The translations under genes were made by a program, and so were the position numbers. Shown one piece after another: positions 52,464-61,111 of a DNA stretch of 64,000 nt; within the stretch, counting starts at the first letter, position 1, and each line of letters begins with the position of its first letter. The stretch is from Segetibacter sp. 3557_3 (GTDB lineage: Bacteria > Bacteroidota > Bacteroidia > Chitinophagales > Chitinophagaceae), in contig NZ_SMSK01000006.1 in NCBI RefSeq assembly GCF_004354985.1, positions 217,809-281,808 of the forward strand, in the 5' to 3' direction. The notes beneath the pieces are model-generated. The model worked only from the letters and a program-made list of their open reading frames with translations, was not told the DNA's origin and searched no databases.

Positions 52464-52805
52464 TTATCCTACAAGGTCCTCAACGAATTTATTAACCTCA
52501 GCAACACGCGAGTAATTTACGCCATAGTATATAAACTTGCCATCTCGTTGTGTACTAACAATGCCTGCCCGGCGAAGGATGGCCAGGTGTTGAGAAGCGA
52601 CGGATTGCTCAAGGCGAAGCTTTACATAAATTTCCGTAACGGTCATTCGTTTACTTTCATCAAGCAGTTTGATCATCTGCTGACGAAGTTTATGATTGAG
52701 CGCCCTGAGTATCAGCGAAGCTTTCTTGAGGTGTAAAAAATCGAGTTGAATGGAAATACTCTCAGATGTATCAGTGATGGTAATTCCCTGGGAAGATGTT
52801 ATCAT
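52464..52805 (-). CDS. ArsR-family transcriptional regulator, Cys-free
   Basis: This is a 113-residue winged-helix repressor with LRALNHKLRQQMIKLLDE, VTEIYVKLRLEQSVASQHLAILRRAGIVSTQRDGKFIYYGVN and a C-terminal helix. It has no cysteine at all, so it cannot be a thiol-based persulfide sensor such as BigR or SqrR, even though the MBL-rhodanese gene is next door. It also lacks the metal-binding Cys pair of classical ArsR. The signal is unknown. A terminator separates it from the MBL-rhodanese gene, which has its own promoter that this protein could control. Confidence 0.85.
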   Translation of the reverse strand: MITSSQGITITDTSESISIQLDFLHLKKASLILRALNHKLRQQMIKLLDESKRMTVTEIYVKLRLEQSVASQHLAILRRAGIVSTQRDGKFIYYGVNYSRVAEVNKFVEDLVG

Positions 52806-52906
52806 TGGAGATTGGGTTTAATATCTTAATTAAGTAAATATAAAAACGCATGTGGTAATAACCTAATAGATGATTAAATAATTAAATTTTCTTAACTATT
52901 TTGAAG

Positions 52907-53593
52907 CTACCCTTTAGCCGTGCTGAAAAATTCCTTATAGTACTGCGGGGCGGCATATACAGCATCAGAAAATTGTCCTTTTTCAAATAAGCTATGTGCC
53001 AGATTAGCCAGGTCTGCCGCTGAGTGTTGCACCTCTCTAAACACATATCTTTTATCCGGATTAAGACTCTTAAACTTATTTGCCCCATCGCCGGTGCACA
53101 ATACTGACTTGCGAGGTAATATGTTATTAAACGATATTTGACTCAATAATAATGCGCAAGGTTGCAAAATGACCGCTAAATTTTTATTATATATGGCGGT
53201 AAAAACTTCCATACGCCTTGCATCTATCATGGGGCAATACATAAAATCATGATCTTCAGTGTCGATGGCGAAAGCATTTATCGCTGCCTTTGCCATTACC
53301 TCCAGGGTATTCACACAAACTAACGGTTTGTTCAATGCGAAACAAAAACCCTTAGCGGCGCTCATTCCCACACGCAGACCCGTATAACTACCCGGCCCTG
53401 ATGTAACCGCAACTGCGTCCACGTCTGTAATTGTTATTCCGGCAGTTTTCAACAAATCGCTAATGGCCACATGCACAAACGACGCATGTTCGCGTTGGAT
53501 CTGGTTTGCAGCGAAAGCGAGCGACTCCCCATTCCGGGAGATACACACCGACGCATAGCTGGTGGCTGTATCTATGTTTAACAAAAGTGACAC
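52907..53593 (-). CDS. tsaB: tRNA threonylcarbamoyladenosine biosynthesis protein TsaB
   Basis: This is a 228-residue ASKHA-fold protein that, with TsaD and TsaE, makes the t6A modification at A37 of tRNAs. It has LNIDTATSYASVCI, AVTSGPGSYTGLRVGMSAAKG and an HASFVHVAISDLLKTAG segment. The start is GTG; no ATG fits the conserved N-terminus. It begins 8 bases after the stop of the gene upstream and is co-transcribed with it. Length and motifs are normal. Confidence 0.92.
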   Translation of the reverse strand: MSLLLNIDTATSYASVCISRNGESLAFAANQIQREHASFVHVAISDLLKTAGITITDVDAVAVTSGPGSYTGLRVGMSAAKGFCFALNKPLVCVNTLEVMAKAAINAFAIDTEDHDFMYCPMIDARRMEVFTAIYNKNLAVILQPCALLLSQISFNNILPRKSVLCTGDGANKFKSLNPDKRYVFREVQHSAADLANLAHSLFEKGQFSDAVYAAPQYYKEFFSTAKG

Positions 53594-53601
53594 GTTATAG
53601 T

Positions 53602-54213
53602 TTAAATTTCTTTAATTAGAGCCGGAGCAGGTTCGTATGCAGGATTATCGGACGCAAGTACCTGTAAAAGATTATAAATGTTGATAAGCCCTATTTTCCG
53701 AGCCCATTCGAAAGGACCAAACGGGTAATTGGTTCCAAGGCGCATAGCCTGGTCAATTTCCTCCCTGCTGCTAACCTCTTCACCCAATGCAAAATAGGCC
53801 TCGTTGATTACTGATGCGACTATCCGGGCAGCAATCATTCCTGGTGTATCGGGCACTACAACAAAGTTCCAACCTAAAGCAGTTAAGACCGCCTCGGCTT
53901 GCCCTACCTTTTCTGCGGGTGCTGCTACTTCTAACACGTCCCGCCCAAGAAAGCCTGGCCAGGCGTTTATGCGAACAAATTGATCTTTATAGTGATCCAG
54001 CGTACCCGTAACCGCATTTATAAATACCGTAGTGCCGCTACTAAACGAAGGAACACCCTGACTTGTTTTACTTTCCGGAAGAAGGATAAATACCGCATCT
54101 GCATTTTGGGGAACGTCGGAAAGCCGCTCGCGGTAATCAATTGCATGGGCGTTCGAAGGCTTGGCTTCAAATTCTTTCTTGCTGAGAGCATCGGCTATTA
54201 CCACTACATGCAT
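53602..54213 (-). CDS. 3-hydroxyacyl-CoA dehydrogenase C-terminal-domain protein with degenerate N-domain
   Basis: This is a 203-residue protein. The C-terminal half (PDTPGMIAARIVASVINEAYFALGEEV, MRLGTNYPFGPFEWARKIGL) is the helical C-domain of 3-hydroxyacyl-CoA dehydrogenases, with the family signature of that domain. The N-terminal half (VVVIADALSKKEFEA, ADAVFILLPESKTS) is short and lacks the GxGxxG NAD-binding loop, so normal dehydrogenase activity is doubtful. It is followed after 8 bases by tsaB and has its own -7 box. The length is about two thirds of the usual 280-290. The function is unknown. Confidence 0.75.
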   Translation of the reverse strand: MHVVVIADALSKKEFEAKPSNAHAIDYRERLSDVPQNADAVFILLPESKTSQGVPSFSSGTTVFINAVTGTLDHYKDQFVRINAWPGFLGRDVLEVAAPAEKVGQAEAVLTALGWNFVVVPDTPGMIAARIVASVINEAYFALGEEVSSREEIDQAMRLGTNYPFGPFEWARKIGLINIYNLLQVLASDNPAYEPAPALIKEI

Positions 54214-54229
54214 GAGCTGGATTTGGCGG

Positions 54230-54237
54230 CAAAATTA
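54230..54237 (-). promoter_or_regulatory. -7 promoter box of the 3HCDH-like/tsaB operon
   Basis: TAATTTTG on the minus strand, an exact TAnnTTTG match ending 16 bases before the ATG. Confidence 0.5.
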
Positions 54238-54287
54238 GGTTTGTTGGTTGAGGGAAATTGTATGTATTTTGTTTTTCAACGACAAAC

Positions 54288-54692
54288 ATGAATAAAGAAT
54301 CCATTATAACCCTCGATGCCCCCGAACCAATCGGGCCATATAGCCAGGCCATTCGCTCAGGAAATATGCTTTTTATCAGCGGCCAGATCGCTCTTGATCC
54401 TGCTACCAACCAACTGATTGAAGGAGATGTAAGCTCGGAAACTGCTCAGGTAATGAAGAATCTTTCTGCTATCCTGCTTGCAGGTGGAATGGACTTTTCA
54501 CATGTGGTAAAAACCACTATTTTTCTCACTGACATGAGTCTCTTTACTGCCGTAAACGAGGTTTATGGAAAACATTTCAAGTCGCACCCACCCGCAAGGG
54601 AAACGGTTGCGGTTAAAGGATTACCAAAAGGGGTCAACGTAGAAATAAGTATGATCGCTGTTTTGGATCCCGTCGTCTCGCCAGGCACATAA
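54288..54692 (+). CDS. ridA: RidA-family reactive intermediate deaminase
   Basis: This is a 134-residue trimeric enzyme that hydrolyses reactive enamine/imine intermediates from PLP enzymes. It has PEPIGPYSQAIRSGNMLFISGQIALDP, KTTIFLTDMSLFTAVNEVYGKHF, and the catalytic-site Arg in HPPARETVAVKGLPKGVNVEI. All known active-site residues are present. The frame extends 10 codons upstream; the chosen ATG matches the family start. It is divergent from the 3HCDH-like gene. Confidence 0.93.
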   Translation: MNKESIITLDAPEPIGPYSQAIRSGNMLFISGQIALDPATNQLIEGDVSSETAQVMKNLSAILLAGGMDFSHVVKTTIFLTDMSLFTAVNEVYGKHFKSHPPARETVAVKGLPKGVNVEISMIAVLDPVVSPGT

Positions 54693-54890
54693 CGCAAAGT
54701 AAACCGACAAAAAGTGGTGTTCCCCCGCAACTCTAAATCACAGGAACAAACAATAGAATAATACGCTGTTCAGTGGCCATGCATGCATTTGCAGACATTG
54801 GTGGTTTCAACCGCTTGAGTTGACCCAGGCTGCTGCTACAGCATTCTTTTTATAAAGCTTGAGGGCCGGATAGCCTACCTCTTCAACGGC

Positions 54891-54898
54891 TATCTTTG
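54891..54898 (+). promoter_or_regulatory. -7 promoter box of serS
   Basis: TATCTTTG, an exact TAnnTTTG match, 16 bases before the serS ATG. No clear -33 box at standard spacing. Confidence 0.5.
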
Positions 54899-54914
54899 CC
54901 GAAATACGCAGATC

Positions 54915-56189
54915 ATGTTACAGGTGAATTATATCAGGCAGAATCGCGAACTCGTGTTAGAACGTTTGGCAGTAAAGAACTTTGCCGAGGCAGGTCTTGT
55001 TGACGAAGTACTGTTATTGGATGATGAAAGAAAACGCATCCAAAACGAGTCAGACAATACCCAGGCTAAAATAAACAGCGCCTCCAAGGAAATCGGCAAC
55101 CTGATGAAGAGTGGCAATAAGGAAGGTGCCGAGAAGTTGAAAATGGAGGTGGCAACCCTAAAACTGGCCGTTGAGCCCTTAAAAGAAAAAGCATCGGATA
55201 TCGAGAAGGTGCTTCGCGATAAGCTGGTGCTCTTACCAAACCTACCGGCGTCAACTGTTCCAAAAGGAAAAACACCGGAAGACAATGAGGTAGTAAGAGA
55301 GGGTGGCGAAAAACCTGCCCTTACCACTGAGGCTGTACCACATTGGGAGCTTACAAACAAGTACAAATTGATCGATTTTGAACTTGGCACAAAGATCACG
55401 GGGAGCGGCTTCCCGGTTTATACCGGTAAAGGTGCGCGACTTCAGAGGGCGCTTGTTCAATATTTCTTAGATTATAATACCGCAGCAGGATACCTGGAAT
55501 ACCTGCCGCCATTCATGGTAAATGCCGACAGTGCATATGGTACGGGACAGTTGCCCGATAAAGAGGGGCAGATGTACCATGTAACAGAAGATGGATTTTA
55601 CATGATCCCGACGGCTGAAGTGCCGGTGACAAACGTATACCGCGACACGATCTTAAAGGAAGATGAGTTACCCATTAAGATGACGGCATATTCACCTTGC
55701 TTCAGGCGTGAAGCAGGTAGCTATGGAAAAGATGTTCGTGGGCTGAACCGGCTTCACCAATTTGAAAAAGTAGAAATTATACAGATCGTACATCCGGAGA
55801 AGAGCTACGAGGTTATAGAGGAGATGGTCGCCCATATTGAGCGGCTCTTGCAAAGTCTTGAGCTTCCTTATCGTATCTTGAGGTTATGCGGCGGTGATAT
55901 GGGGTTCACCAGTGCCTTAACTTACGATTTCGAGGTATATAGTGCCGCTCAGGCGCGTTGGCTGGAAGTAAGCAGCGTGTCAAACTTCGAAAGTTTTCAA
56001 ACCAACCGGCTGAAATGCCGGTACAGGGATAAAGACGGGAAAACTCAACTTACCCACAGCCTGAACGGAAGTTCACTCGCCTTGCCCAGGATAGTAGCCA
56101 GCATGCTGGAAAATAACCAGGGTGCAAACGGCATTGTGCTGCCCAAAATATTACAACCTTACTTCGGCACGGATATGATAACCCTCTAA
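54915..56189 (+). CDS. serS: Seryl-tRNA synthetase
   Basis: This is a 424-residue class II aminoacyl-tRNA synthetase. The N-terminal coiled-coil arm (residues about 25-100, with NEKQ-rich heptads) contacts the tRNA. The catalytic domain has motif 2 (SPCFRREAGSYGKDVRGLNRLHQFEKVE), the TAEVPVTN block and motif 3 (NGSSLALPRIVASMLENNQ). Length and domain order are normal. A strong terminator lies 18 bases after the stop. Confidence 0.97.
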   Translation: MLQVNYIRQNRELVLERLAVKNFAEAGLVDEVLLLDDERKRIQNESDNTQAKINSASKEIGNLMKSGNKEGAEKLKMEVATLKLAVEPLKEKASDIEKVLRDKLVLLPNLPASTVPKGKTPEDNEVVREGGEKPALTTEAVPHWELTNKYKLIDFELGTKITGSGFPVYTGKGARLQRALVQYFLDYNTAAGYLEYLPPFMVNADSAYGTGQLPDKEGQMYHVTEDGFYMIPTAEVPVTNVYRDTILKEDELPIKMTAYSPCFRREAGSYGKDVRGLNRLHQFEKVEIIQIVHPEKSYEVIEEMVAHIERLLQSLELPYRILRLCGGDMGFTSALTYDFEVYSAAQARWLEVSSVSNFESFQTNRLKCRYRDKDGKTQLTHSLNGSSLALPRIVASMLENNQGANGIVLPKILQPYFGTDMITL

Positions 56190-56207
56190 TTGGTTTCCCC
56201 CATAATA

Positions 56208-56240
56208 GAAAAGCCCCGGTTCAAAAACCAGGGCTTTTTT
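56208..56240. terminator. Bidirectional terminator after serS
   Basis: AAAAGCCC/GGGCTTTT outer stem with inner GGTT/AACC, followed by six T residues; shared with the convergent DUF937 gene. Confidence 0.85.
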
Positions 56241-56255
56241 ATACGTTTAAGTGTC

Positions 56256-56747
56256 TTATTTGAACAGTCCTTTTACTTTGTCAATTAGTCCATCCTCAGA
56301 AGTGTCGTCCTGCTTGAAATTAGTGTTTACCGGACCTGTTGCACTTTCTCCACCGGTAAACCCGGTGATCATCTTGGTTAGGTCAAAATGATTGTCGGCC
56401 GGATCGTTGGTGCGGCTGGCAAATTTTTTCATTACTACCGGGATCAGGCTGGCTGCGATCTGGCTTGCTTTACCGTGGTCGAGACCAAATTTTTTGGTCA
56501 GGCTTTCAATAAAACCACCCTGGATATTTTGGGTGAGCGGAGCCTGACTGATATCCTGGTCGCCCCCTTTAAGCAAGTCGGTAAGATCAGATACGTTGCC
56601 ACCAGATACCGCATCTTTCAGTCCTTTGAATATCGAACTGGAAGCTTCTTCAACAACTTCTTCATTTCTCTCGTTGGGTATATCGGAGTTATTGATTATG
56701 GGTTCACCCGCATAATGCTTAACCAGGTCTTTTAGTTTGTCTAACAT
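56256..56747 (-). CDS. DUF937-type helical protein
   Basis: This is a 163-residue cytosolic protein with no signal peptide. The N-terminal helix (LDKLKDLVKHYAG), the region SSSIFKGLKDAVSGGNVSDLTDLLKGG, and FIESLTKKFGLDHGKASQIAASLIPVVMKKF are the DUF937 pattern of a small helical domain. Family function is unknown. It lies on the opposite strand to serS and is separated from prfA by about 70 bases, so it could share the prfA transcript. The tail is low-complexity. Confidence 0.72.
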   Translation of the reverse strand: MLDKLKDLVKHYAGEPIINNSDIPNERNEEVVEEASSSIFKGLKDAVSGGNVSDLTDLLKGGDQDISQAPLTQNIQGGFIESLTKKFGLDHGKASQIAASLIPVVMKKFASRTNDPADNHFDLTKMITGFTGGESATGPVNTNFKQDDTSEDGLIDKVKGLFK

Positions 56748-56816
56748 GATTGTAGTTTGAAAATGGATAAAACAAAGCCGATGTAAGATAGACGCCTTTT
56801 ATAACAATTGCCAATT

Positions 56817-57884
56817 TTAGCTAACCTGGTTTGCCATTTTCTCCGCGTTTTCAGCCATTTGCAGCTGTTCGATAAATTCATCGATCTCTCCATTTACAAC
56901 CGCATCAAGGTTATAGGAAGTCAGCCCGATCCGATGGTCGGTAACCCTGCCCTGTGGCCAGTTGTACGTTCTGATCTTGGCGCTCCTGTCACCAGTGCTC
57001 ACGAGCGTTTTCCGGTGACGGCTGATCTCATCTTCCTGCTTTCTTACCTGTTCCTCATAAAGCCTTGAACGTAGCATGTTCATCGCTTTTTCGCGGTTGC
57101 CCAACTGGCTGCGCTCTGTTTGGCAAACCACAACGGTACCGGTAGGAATATGGGTAAGTAATACTTTTGTTTCAACCTTGTTTACGTTTTGCCCGCCCGC
57201 ACCGCCACTGCGCGCAGTTTCCATCTTTACATCACTTTCGTTCAGGTGAAAATCGATCTCTTCCGCTTCCGGCATAACTGCTACAGTTGCCGCAGAGGTA
57301 TGTACCCTTCCCTGTGTTTCCGTGTTGGGTACACGTTGCACCCGATGAACACCACTTTCAAATTTGAGGGTTCCGTAAACATCATCTCCCTGCACCTCGA
57401 CAATCACCTCCTTATAACCACCTACAGTACCTTCGTTTTCGCTAACTACTGCCGTTTTCCAGCCTCGTTTACTGCAATAGCGCAGGTACATGTTCAACAG
57501 GTCGCCCGCAAAAAGGCTTGCTTCGTCGCCGCCGGTTCCCGCCCTGATTTCAACGATTGCATTTTTATCGTCCTGCGGATCTTTGGGGATGAGCAATTTC
57601 GTAAGTTCCTTTTCGAGCCGCTCTTTCTTTGCTTCGAGTTCCGGCAGTTCCATTTTTGCCAGTTCCCGCATATCTTCATCGTTGCTGTTTAGTGCTTCCC
57701 TGCCAAACTCATAATCCGAAAGCACTCTCTTGTACTCCTCGAAAGGCTTAACAATGTTCTCAAGGCTCCGGTATTCCTTACTGAGCTTTTGAAATTCCTG
57801 TTGGTTGCCGATGATCTCAGGATTCGTAAGCGCAAGTCCGACCTGTTCGAACCGGCCTTTTATATTTTCGAGTTTGTCTATCAC
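56817..57884 (-). CDS. prfA: Peptide chain release factor 1
   Basis: This is a 355-residue RF1. The catalytic GGQ motif is in [20 protein letters not shown], and the stop-codon recognition tripeptide is PNT in [26 protein letters not shown], a PxT form that marks RF1 (UAA and UAG) rather than RF2. The start is GTG; no ATG precedes the conserved [12 protein letters not shown] segment. prmC is not adjacent. A DUF937 gene lies downstream on the same strand. Confidence 0.95.
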   Translation of the reverse strand: MIDKLENIKGRFEQVGLALTNPEIIGNQQEFQKLSKEYRSLENIVKPFEEYKRVLSDYEFGREALNSNDEDMRELAKMELPELEAKKERLEKELTKLLIPKDPQDDKNAIVEIRAGTGGDEASLFAGDLLNMYLRYCSKRGWKTAVVSENEGTVGGYKEVIVEVQGDDVYGTLKFESGVHRVQRVPNTETQGRVHTSAATVAVMPEAEEIDFHLNESDVKMETARSGGAGGQNVNKVETKVLLTHIPTGTVVVCQTERSQLGNREKAMNMLRSRLYEEQVRKQEDEISRHRKTLVSTGDRSAKIRTYNWPQGRVTDHRIGLTSYNLDAVVNGEIDEFIEQLQMAENAEKMANQVS

Positions 57885-58042
57885 AATTCAATGTTTTTTG
57901 AGCTGCTTTTAAGTGCCTGCAGCAACCACTGGTACAGATCGTATCCACCAAAACCAGGGCCTGGTTAATGACCGGTTTACAGGAGTGTTTAACAGTGCGG
58001 GCATTTAAAGAACGGCGGCAAAGTTAAGTGTTTCCCACACCA

Positions 58043-58070
58043 TTGTATAAGCTTTGCTTTCATACTTTTG
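58043..58070 (+). promoter_or_regulatory. Promoter of the amidohydrolase gene
   Basis: TTG, 17 bases, TACTTTTG, matching the Bacteroidota consensus. The -7 box ends only 6 bases before the ATG, so the transcript would be nearly leaderless, or the true start is slightly downstream. Confidence 0.45.
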
Positions 58071-58076
58071 AGGACT

Positions 58077-59267
58077 ATGGCGTTAAGAAAGTGGCTTGCC
58101 GACCAGCTGTTTACGGGTTCAAAATTGCTGGGTGACCAACAGGTGCTGATTGCTGATGAATCCGGTACCATTGTAGAAATTGTACCATACCCGGATGCAG
58201 GTGACAACGTGGAAAGCTTAAACGGCATACTCTGCCCCGGCTTTGTTAATTGCCATTGCCACCTTGAGTTGAGCCATATGCGTGGCCTTATACCAGCGCA
58301 TACCGGGCTTGTTGATTTTGTTTTTAAAGTGGTTACCCAACGCCATTTTCCTGATGGAGAGATACTGGAGGCAATCGGCAAAGCTGAAGATGAAATGATC
58401 GCTTCCGGCATTGTAGCCGTAGGAGACATCTGTAATAATGTACTTACGATTGGGCAGAAAACCCAACAACGAATACGCTACTACAACTTTATTGAGGCAA
58501 GTGGCTGGTTACCCACGGTTGCAGACACGCGCTTCCACAGGGCACTCGATAACCTGAAGGCATTTACCAGGGCAAACCTGCAACTAAGCAGAAGCTCCAT
58601 TGTTCCACATGCACCGTACTCAGTTTCCGATGCACTCTGGCATGCAATAACCCCCTATTTCGCCAGCAAAACTGTTACCATACACAACCAGGAGACCAGT
58701 GGAGAAAACGCCTTTTTCCAGGAAGGAACGGGTGATTTTCTTCGCATGTACAACCTGATGAAAATCGACAACAGCTTTCATAAGCCAACGGGTAAAACAA
58801 GCCTGCAATCCTACCTGCCAAAGCTTAGGGACGCGGCAACGCTTTTGCTGGTACACAATACTTTTACTTCGGAAGCCGATGTTGTTTTTGCCATGGATCA
58901 TGCCCGAAGCCAACAACAGGACTTATATTGGTGTCTATGTATCAACGCCAACAAGTACATCGAAGAAAAGATACCTCCTGTTGACGCACTAAGGTCGCAG
59001 GGTGCGCAGGTTGTTGTAGGAACCGATAGCCTTGCAAGCAATTGGAGCCTGAGCATGCTCGACGAACTGAAGAGTTTGCAGACATCCTTCCCCCATATTC
59101 CGCTGGAAGAAATGCTTGGGTGGGCAACTGAAAATGGTGCCCGTGCCCTGGGAATGTCGGATGTATTGGGAAGTTTTGAAACAGGAAAGCGGCCCGGCAT
59201 TCTGCAGATTACCAATGTGGATCGAAATGAACTAACAACAACAACTGCTGTTAAACGAATGCTTTAA
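58077..59267 (+). CDS. Amidohydrolase-superfamily deaminase/hydrolase (TRZ/ATZ-like)
   Basis: This is a 396-residue metal-dependent hydrolase. The metal-binding HxH is in CPGFVNCHCHLELSHMRG, the later His in IVPHAPYSVSD and TIHNQETSGENAF, and the Asp in VVGTDSLASNWSLSMLDELK. The C-terminal small domain ends in GKRPGILQITNVD. The block order fits the aminodeoxyfutalosine deaminase/guanine deaminase branch, so a role in futalosine-type menaquinone synthesis is possible but unproven. It is followed by a hypothetical gene after 8 bases, probably co-transcribed. Confidence 0.8.
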   Translation: MALRKWLADQLFTGSKLLGDQQVLIADESGTIVEIVPYPDAGDNVESLNGILCPGFVNCHCHLELSHMRGLIPAHTGLVDFVFKVVTQRHFPDGEILEAIGKAEDEMIASGIVAVGDICNNVLTIGQKTQQRIRYYNFIEASGWLPTVADTRFHRALDNLKAFTRANLQLSRSSIVPHAPYSVSDALWHAITPYFASKTVTIHNQETSGENAFFQEGTGDFLRMYNLMKIDNSFHKPTGKTSLQSYLPKLRDAATLLLVHNTFTSEADVVFAMDHARSQQQDLYWCLCINANKYIEEKIPPVDALRSQGAQVVVGTDSLASNWSLSMLDELKSLQTSFPHIPLEEMLGWATENGARALGMSDVLGSFETGKRPGILQITNVDRNELTTTTAVKRML

Positions 59268-59275
59268 ATTTAGTT

Positions 59276-59704
59276 ATGGAAACAGGTGAAAGCTGGCTTG
59301 GAATGGAAGGTTTGATCAATGGGCATCCTTACCTGATCAGGATACGGGAAACTATGCAATCGTTTATTAATGCCAAAAGGTATAATCACCGCTTCGACAT
59401 TGTTTGGAAGTATACCGCGGTGGATGAAACCATGATGCCACAGGCTGCGCAGATGCTGCAGATGGAAGAGGCAGAACAGGATTTGCTGGGTGTTTTGGAG
59501 AAAGATGAGCAGGCGATGTTGACGATGGTATACCTGGGCAACAATCAAAAGGTGCTTTATTGGTACTCCTCTAATCTTGAAGAAACCGCAAAACGCATCA
59601 ACGCTGTTCTGCAGTCGACACCGGAGTTACCGGTAGAAATATTTGCCTCGGAAGATGCCGAATGGAAACAATATAAAACGGTTTTGCCCAGCAGCAGTCG
59701 ATAG
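59276..59704 (+). CDS. Hypothetical protein, DUF695-like (tentative)
   Basis: This is a 142-residue cytosolic protein with a mixed alpha/beta pattern: GHPYLIRIRETMQSFINAKRYNH near the start, VVEEAEQDL-type helices, MLTMVYLGNNQKVLYWYSSN, and an amphipathic helix before the end. The YLIRIRE segment and the strand-helix order resemble DUF695. It starts 8 bases after the amidohydrolase stop and is probably translated from the same transcript. The function is unknown. Confidence 0.6.
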   Translation: METGESWLGMEGLINGHPYLIRIRETMQSFINAKRYNHRFDIVWKYTAVDETMMPQAAQMLQMEEAEQDLLGVLEKDEQAMLTMVYLGNNQKVLYWYSSNLEETAKRINAVLQSTPELPVEIFASEDAEWKQYKTVLPSSSR

Positions 59705-59793
59705 TATGAGTAATCTTCCGTTTACAACAGTGCCAGTCCATTCCCGGTTAATGACGCTCTTGCAGGCTTAGGCGAACTGCTGCGAGAAGCACT

Positions 59794-59856
59794 GCCGTAC
59801 AAGCGAGCGTGGCAACGATGCTGATCAAAGAACATCCGCTGGTCACCAAAAAAATT
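59794..59856 (+). repeat. Dispersed 3'-flanking repeat, copy D
   Basis: It begins GCCGTACAAGCGAGCGTGGC, identical over 20 bases to copy E in the atp operon, continues to GCTGGTCACC and ends in an A-run. It lies 90 bases after the DUF695-like gene in the same orientation and runs up to the recO stop. Confidence 0.65.
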
Positions 59857-60593
59857 TAGCCAAGAATTTCCTGCAGGATAGGGAGGCTTTTGATGACCCC
59901 AAAATCCTGGACGTGCAGGGCAATATAGTTCTGGTAGGCAACCATAAGTTCGCGCTTGATTTGCCGGGTGATTTGAAACTGCTCAAGATCGTTGTAGAAA
60001 TTGAGGTTAAGTAGTTGAGAAGTGATCATCGCCGCCTTTCCGTCGAGATAATACGGGTGCTCGGGTTTTTCGCTGATAAACTGTCCCTCCATCAGATCGG
60101 CTACAGGAGTTTGGGCACTATATTCACCTTGGATGCGAAAGCCAAGTTCGCCGCCGAGATGGAGGGTGAAATACAAGGGAAGCATTCCTGTAAATGCCTG
60201 GTTTCCCTTATCCAGTTGAACCAGTGTATCCTGCACGAGGTAAAACATGTCGGGGTTTGCTTCCGGCTGTTTAAGACAATGCTGCATCATTTCAACGATG
60301 TACATAGCAACAGTATTCTTAACCACGTCGAACAACACGTTTTCGTATAGGTAGCCCCACTGGTATTCTTTAATAAAATTCAGGTTTTTAAATTCATTCC
60401 TGTACACCACCATCTCAAGTATGGCTGCAGGCTGAAAGTATATGGCTTTTGAAGATGCCTTCTTCGTTTGTTGCCGGATGCCTTTTACAATATAGGTTTG
60501 AATGCCAAACAGCTCCGTATACGCGGTAGCGATAACGCTGGTATCTCCATAGCGAATCGTTCTTAATATAATGCCCCGGGTTTTATGCGTCAT
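59856..60593 (-). CDS. recO: DNA repair protein RecO
   Basis: This is a 245-residue RecO, which loads RecA with RecF and RecR in gap repair. It has the N-terminal OB-fold (HKTRGIILRTIRYGDTSVIATAYTELFGIQTYIVKGIRQQ) and a helical C-terminal region with LQLNFYNDLEQFQITRQIKREL. There is no zinc-finger Cys cluster, as usual in Bacteroidota RecO. An exact -7 box lies 16 bases before the ATG. Confidence 0.9.
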   Translation of the reverse strand: MTHKTRGIILRTIRYGDTSVIATAYTELFGIQTYIVKGIRQQTKKASSKAIYFQPAAILEMVVYRNEFKNLNFIKEYQWGYLYENVLFDVVKNTVAMYIVEMMQHCLKQPEANPDMFYLVQDTLVQLDKGNQAFTGMLPLYFTLHLGGELGFRIQGEYSAQTPVADLMEGQFISEKPEHPYYLDGKAAMITSQLLNLNFYNDLEQFQITRQIKRELMVAYQNYIALHVQDFGVIKSLPILQEILG

Positions 60594-60609
60594 GTGAAAG
60601 TAGCAACAG

Positions 60610-60617
60610 CAAATGTA
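60610..60617 (-). promoter_or_regulatory. -7 promoter box of recO
   Basis: TACATTTG on the minus strand, an exact TAnnTTTG match ending 16 bases before the recO ATG. Confidence 0.5.
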
Positions 60618-60760
60618 TCACTAAAGCTGCCAGGTAGCCGTGCCGGTAAAAGCCAGTCGTACGGTTGCCTAACAGGATTAATGCGTTAGAGATAATAACC
60701 CGTAATTATACGTAATGTTCAACCAGGAATCCGTTGCACTTTGCACCTAAATAAACCATC

Positions 60761-61012
60761 ATGCTAACCGGTATCTTCAGGAATGCAACTGGCCACTTTG
60801 CAAAGCTCCTGGCCCCATTTAAAAGGCATAAACCTACAGCAGACAGCCTGGTAGAAAGCCTTGAACAGTTTATTGTTCCGGATTACCTTTCCGCGTGGTA
60901 CGAGGGCGAACGCGCCTGTATTCTTGTTTTTGATAATGCGATGCACCGGCTTGCCAACTGTAACCTTGATCCAAATTACTTAAACAAGCCGCAGATTATT
61001 TGGGAAGTGTAA
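60761..61012 (+). CDS. Hypothetical small protein
   Basis: This is an 83-residue protein. MLTGIFRNATGHFAKLLAPFKRH is followed by VESLEQFIVPDYLSAWYEGERACILVFDNAMHRL and a polar end. There is no recognised family, signal peptide or membrane helix. It sits alone between recO and the half-carB gene; a TGCACTTTGCACC sequence about 20 bases upstream of the start is a partial inverted repeat but not a consensus promoter. It could be real or chance. Confidence 0.45.
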   Translation: MLTGIFRNATGHFAKLLAPFKRHKPTADSLVESLEQFIVPDYLSAWYEGERACILVFDNAMHRLANCNLDPNYLNKPQIIWEV

Positions 61013-61063
61013 AGCCTGGTTGACAGGTGTATACGCAATGATGGAGTAACCTTATTGCAAGCA

Positions 61064-61091
61064 AAAGGGCCGTCAGATGTCTGCGGCCCTT
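61064..61091 (-). terminator. Terminator directly after the half-length carB
   Basis: AAGGGCCG/CGGCCCTT stem with an inner CAG/CTG extension, followed on the minus strand by TTTTGC; 21 bases past the stop. Confidence 0.75.
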
Positions 61092-61111
61092 GTATAGATT
61101 TACAATAATAT

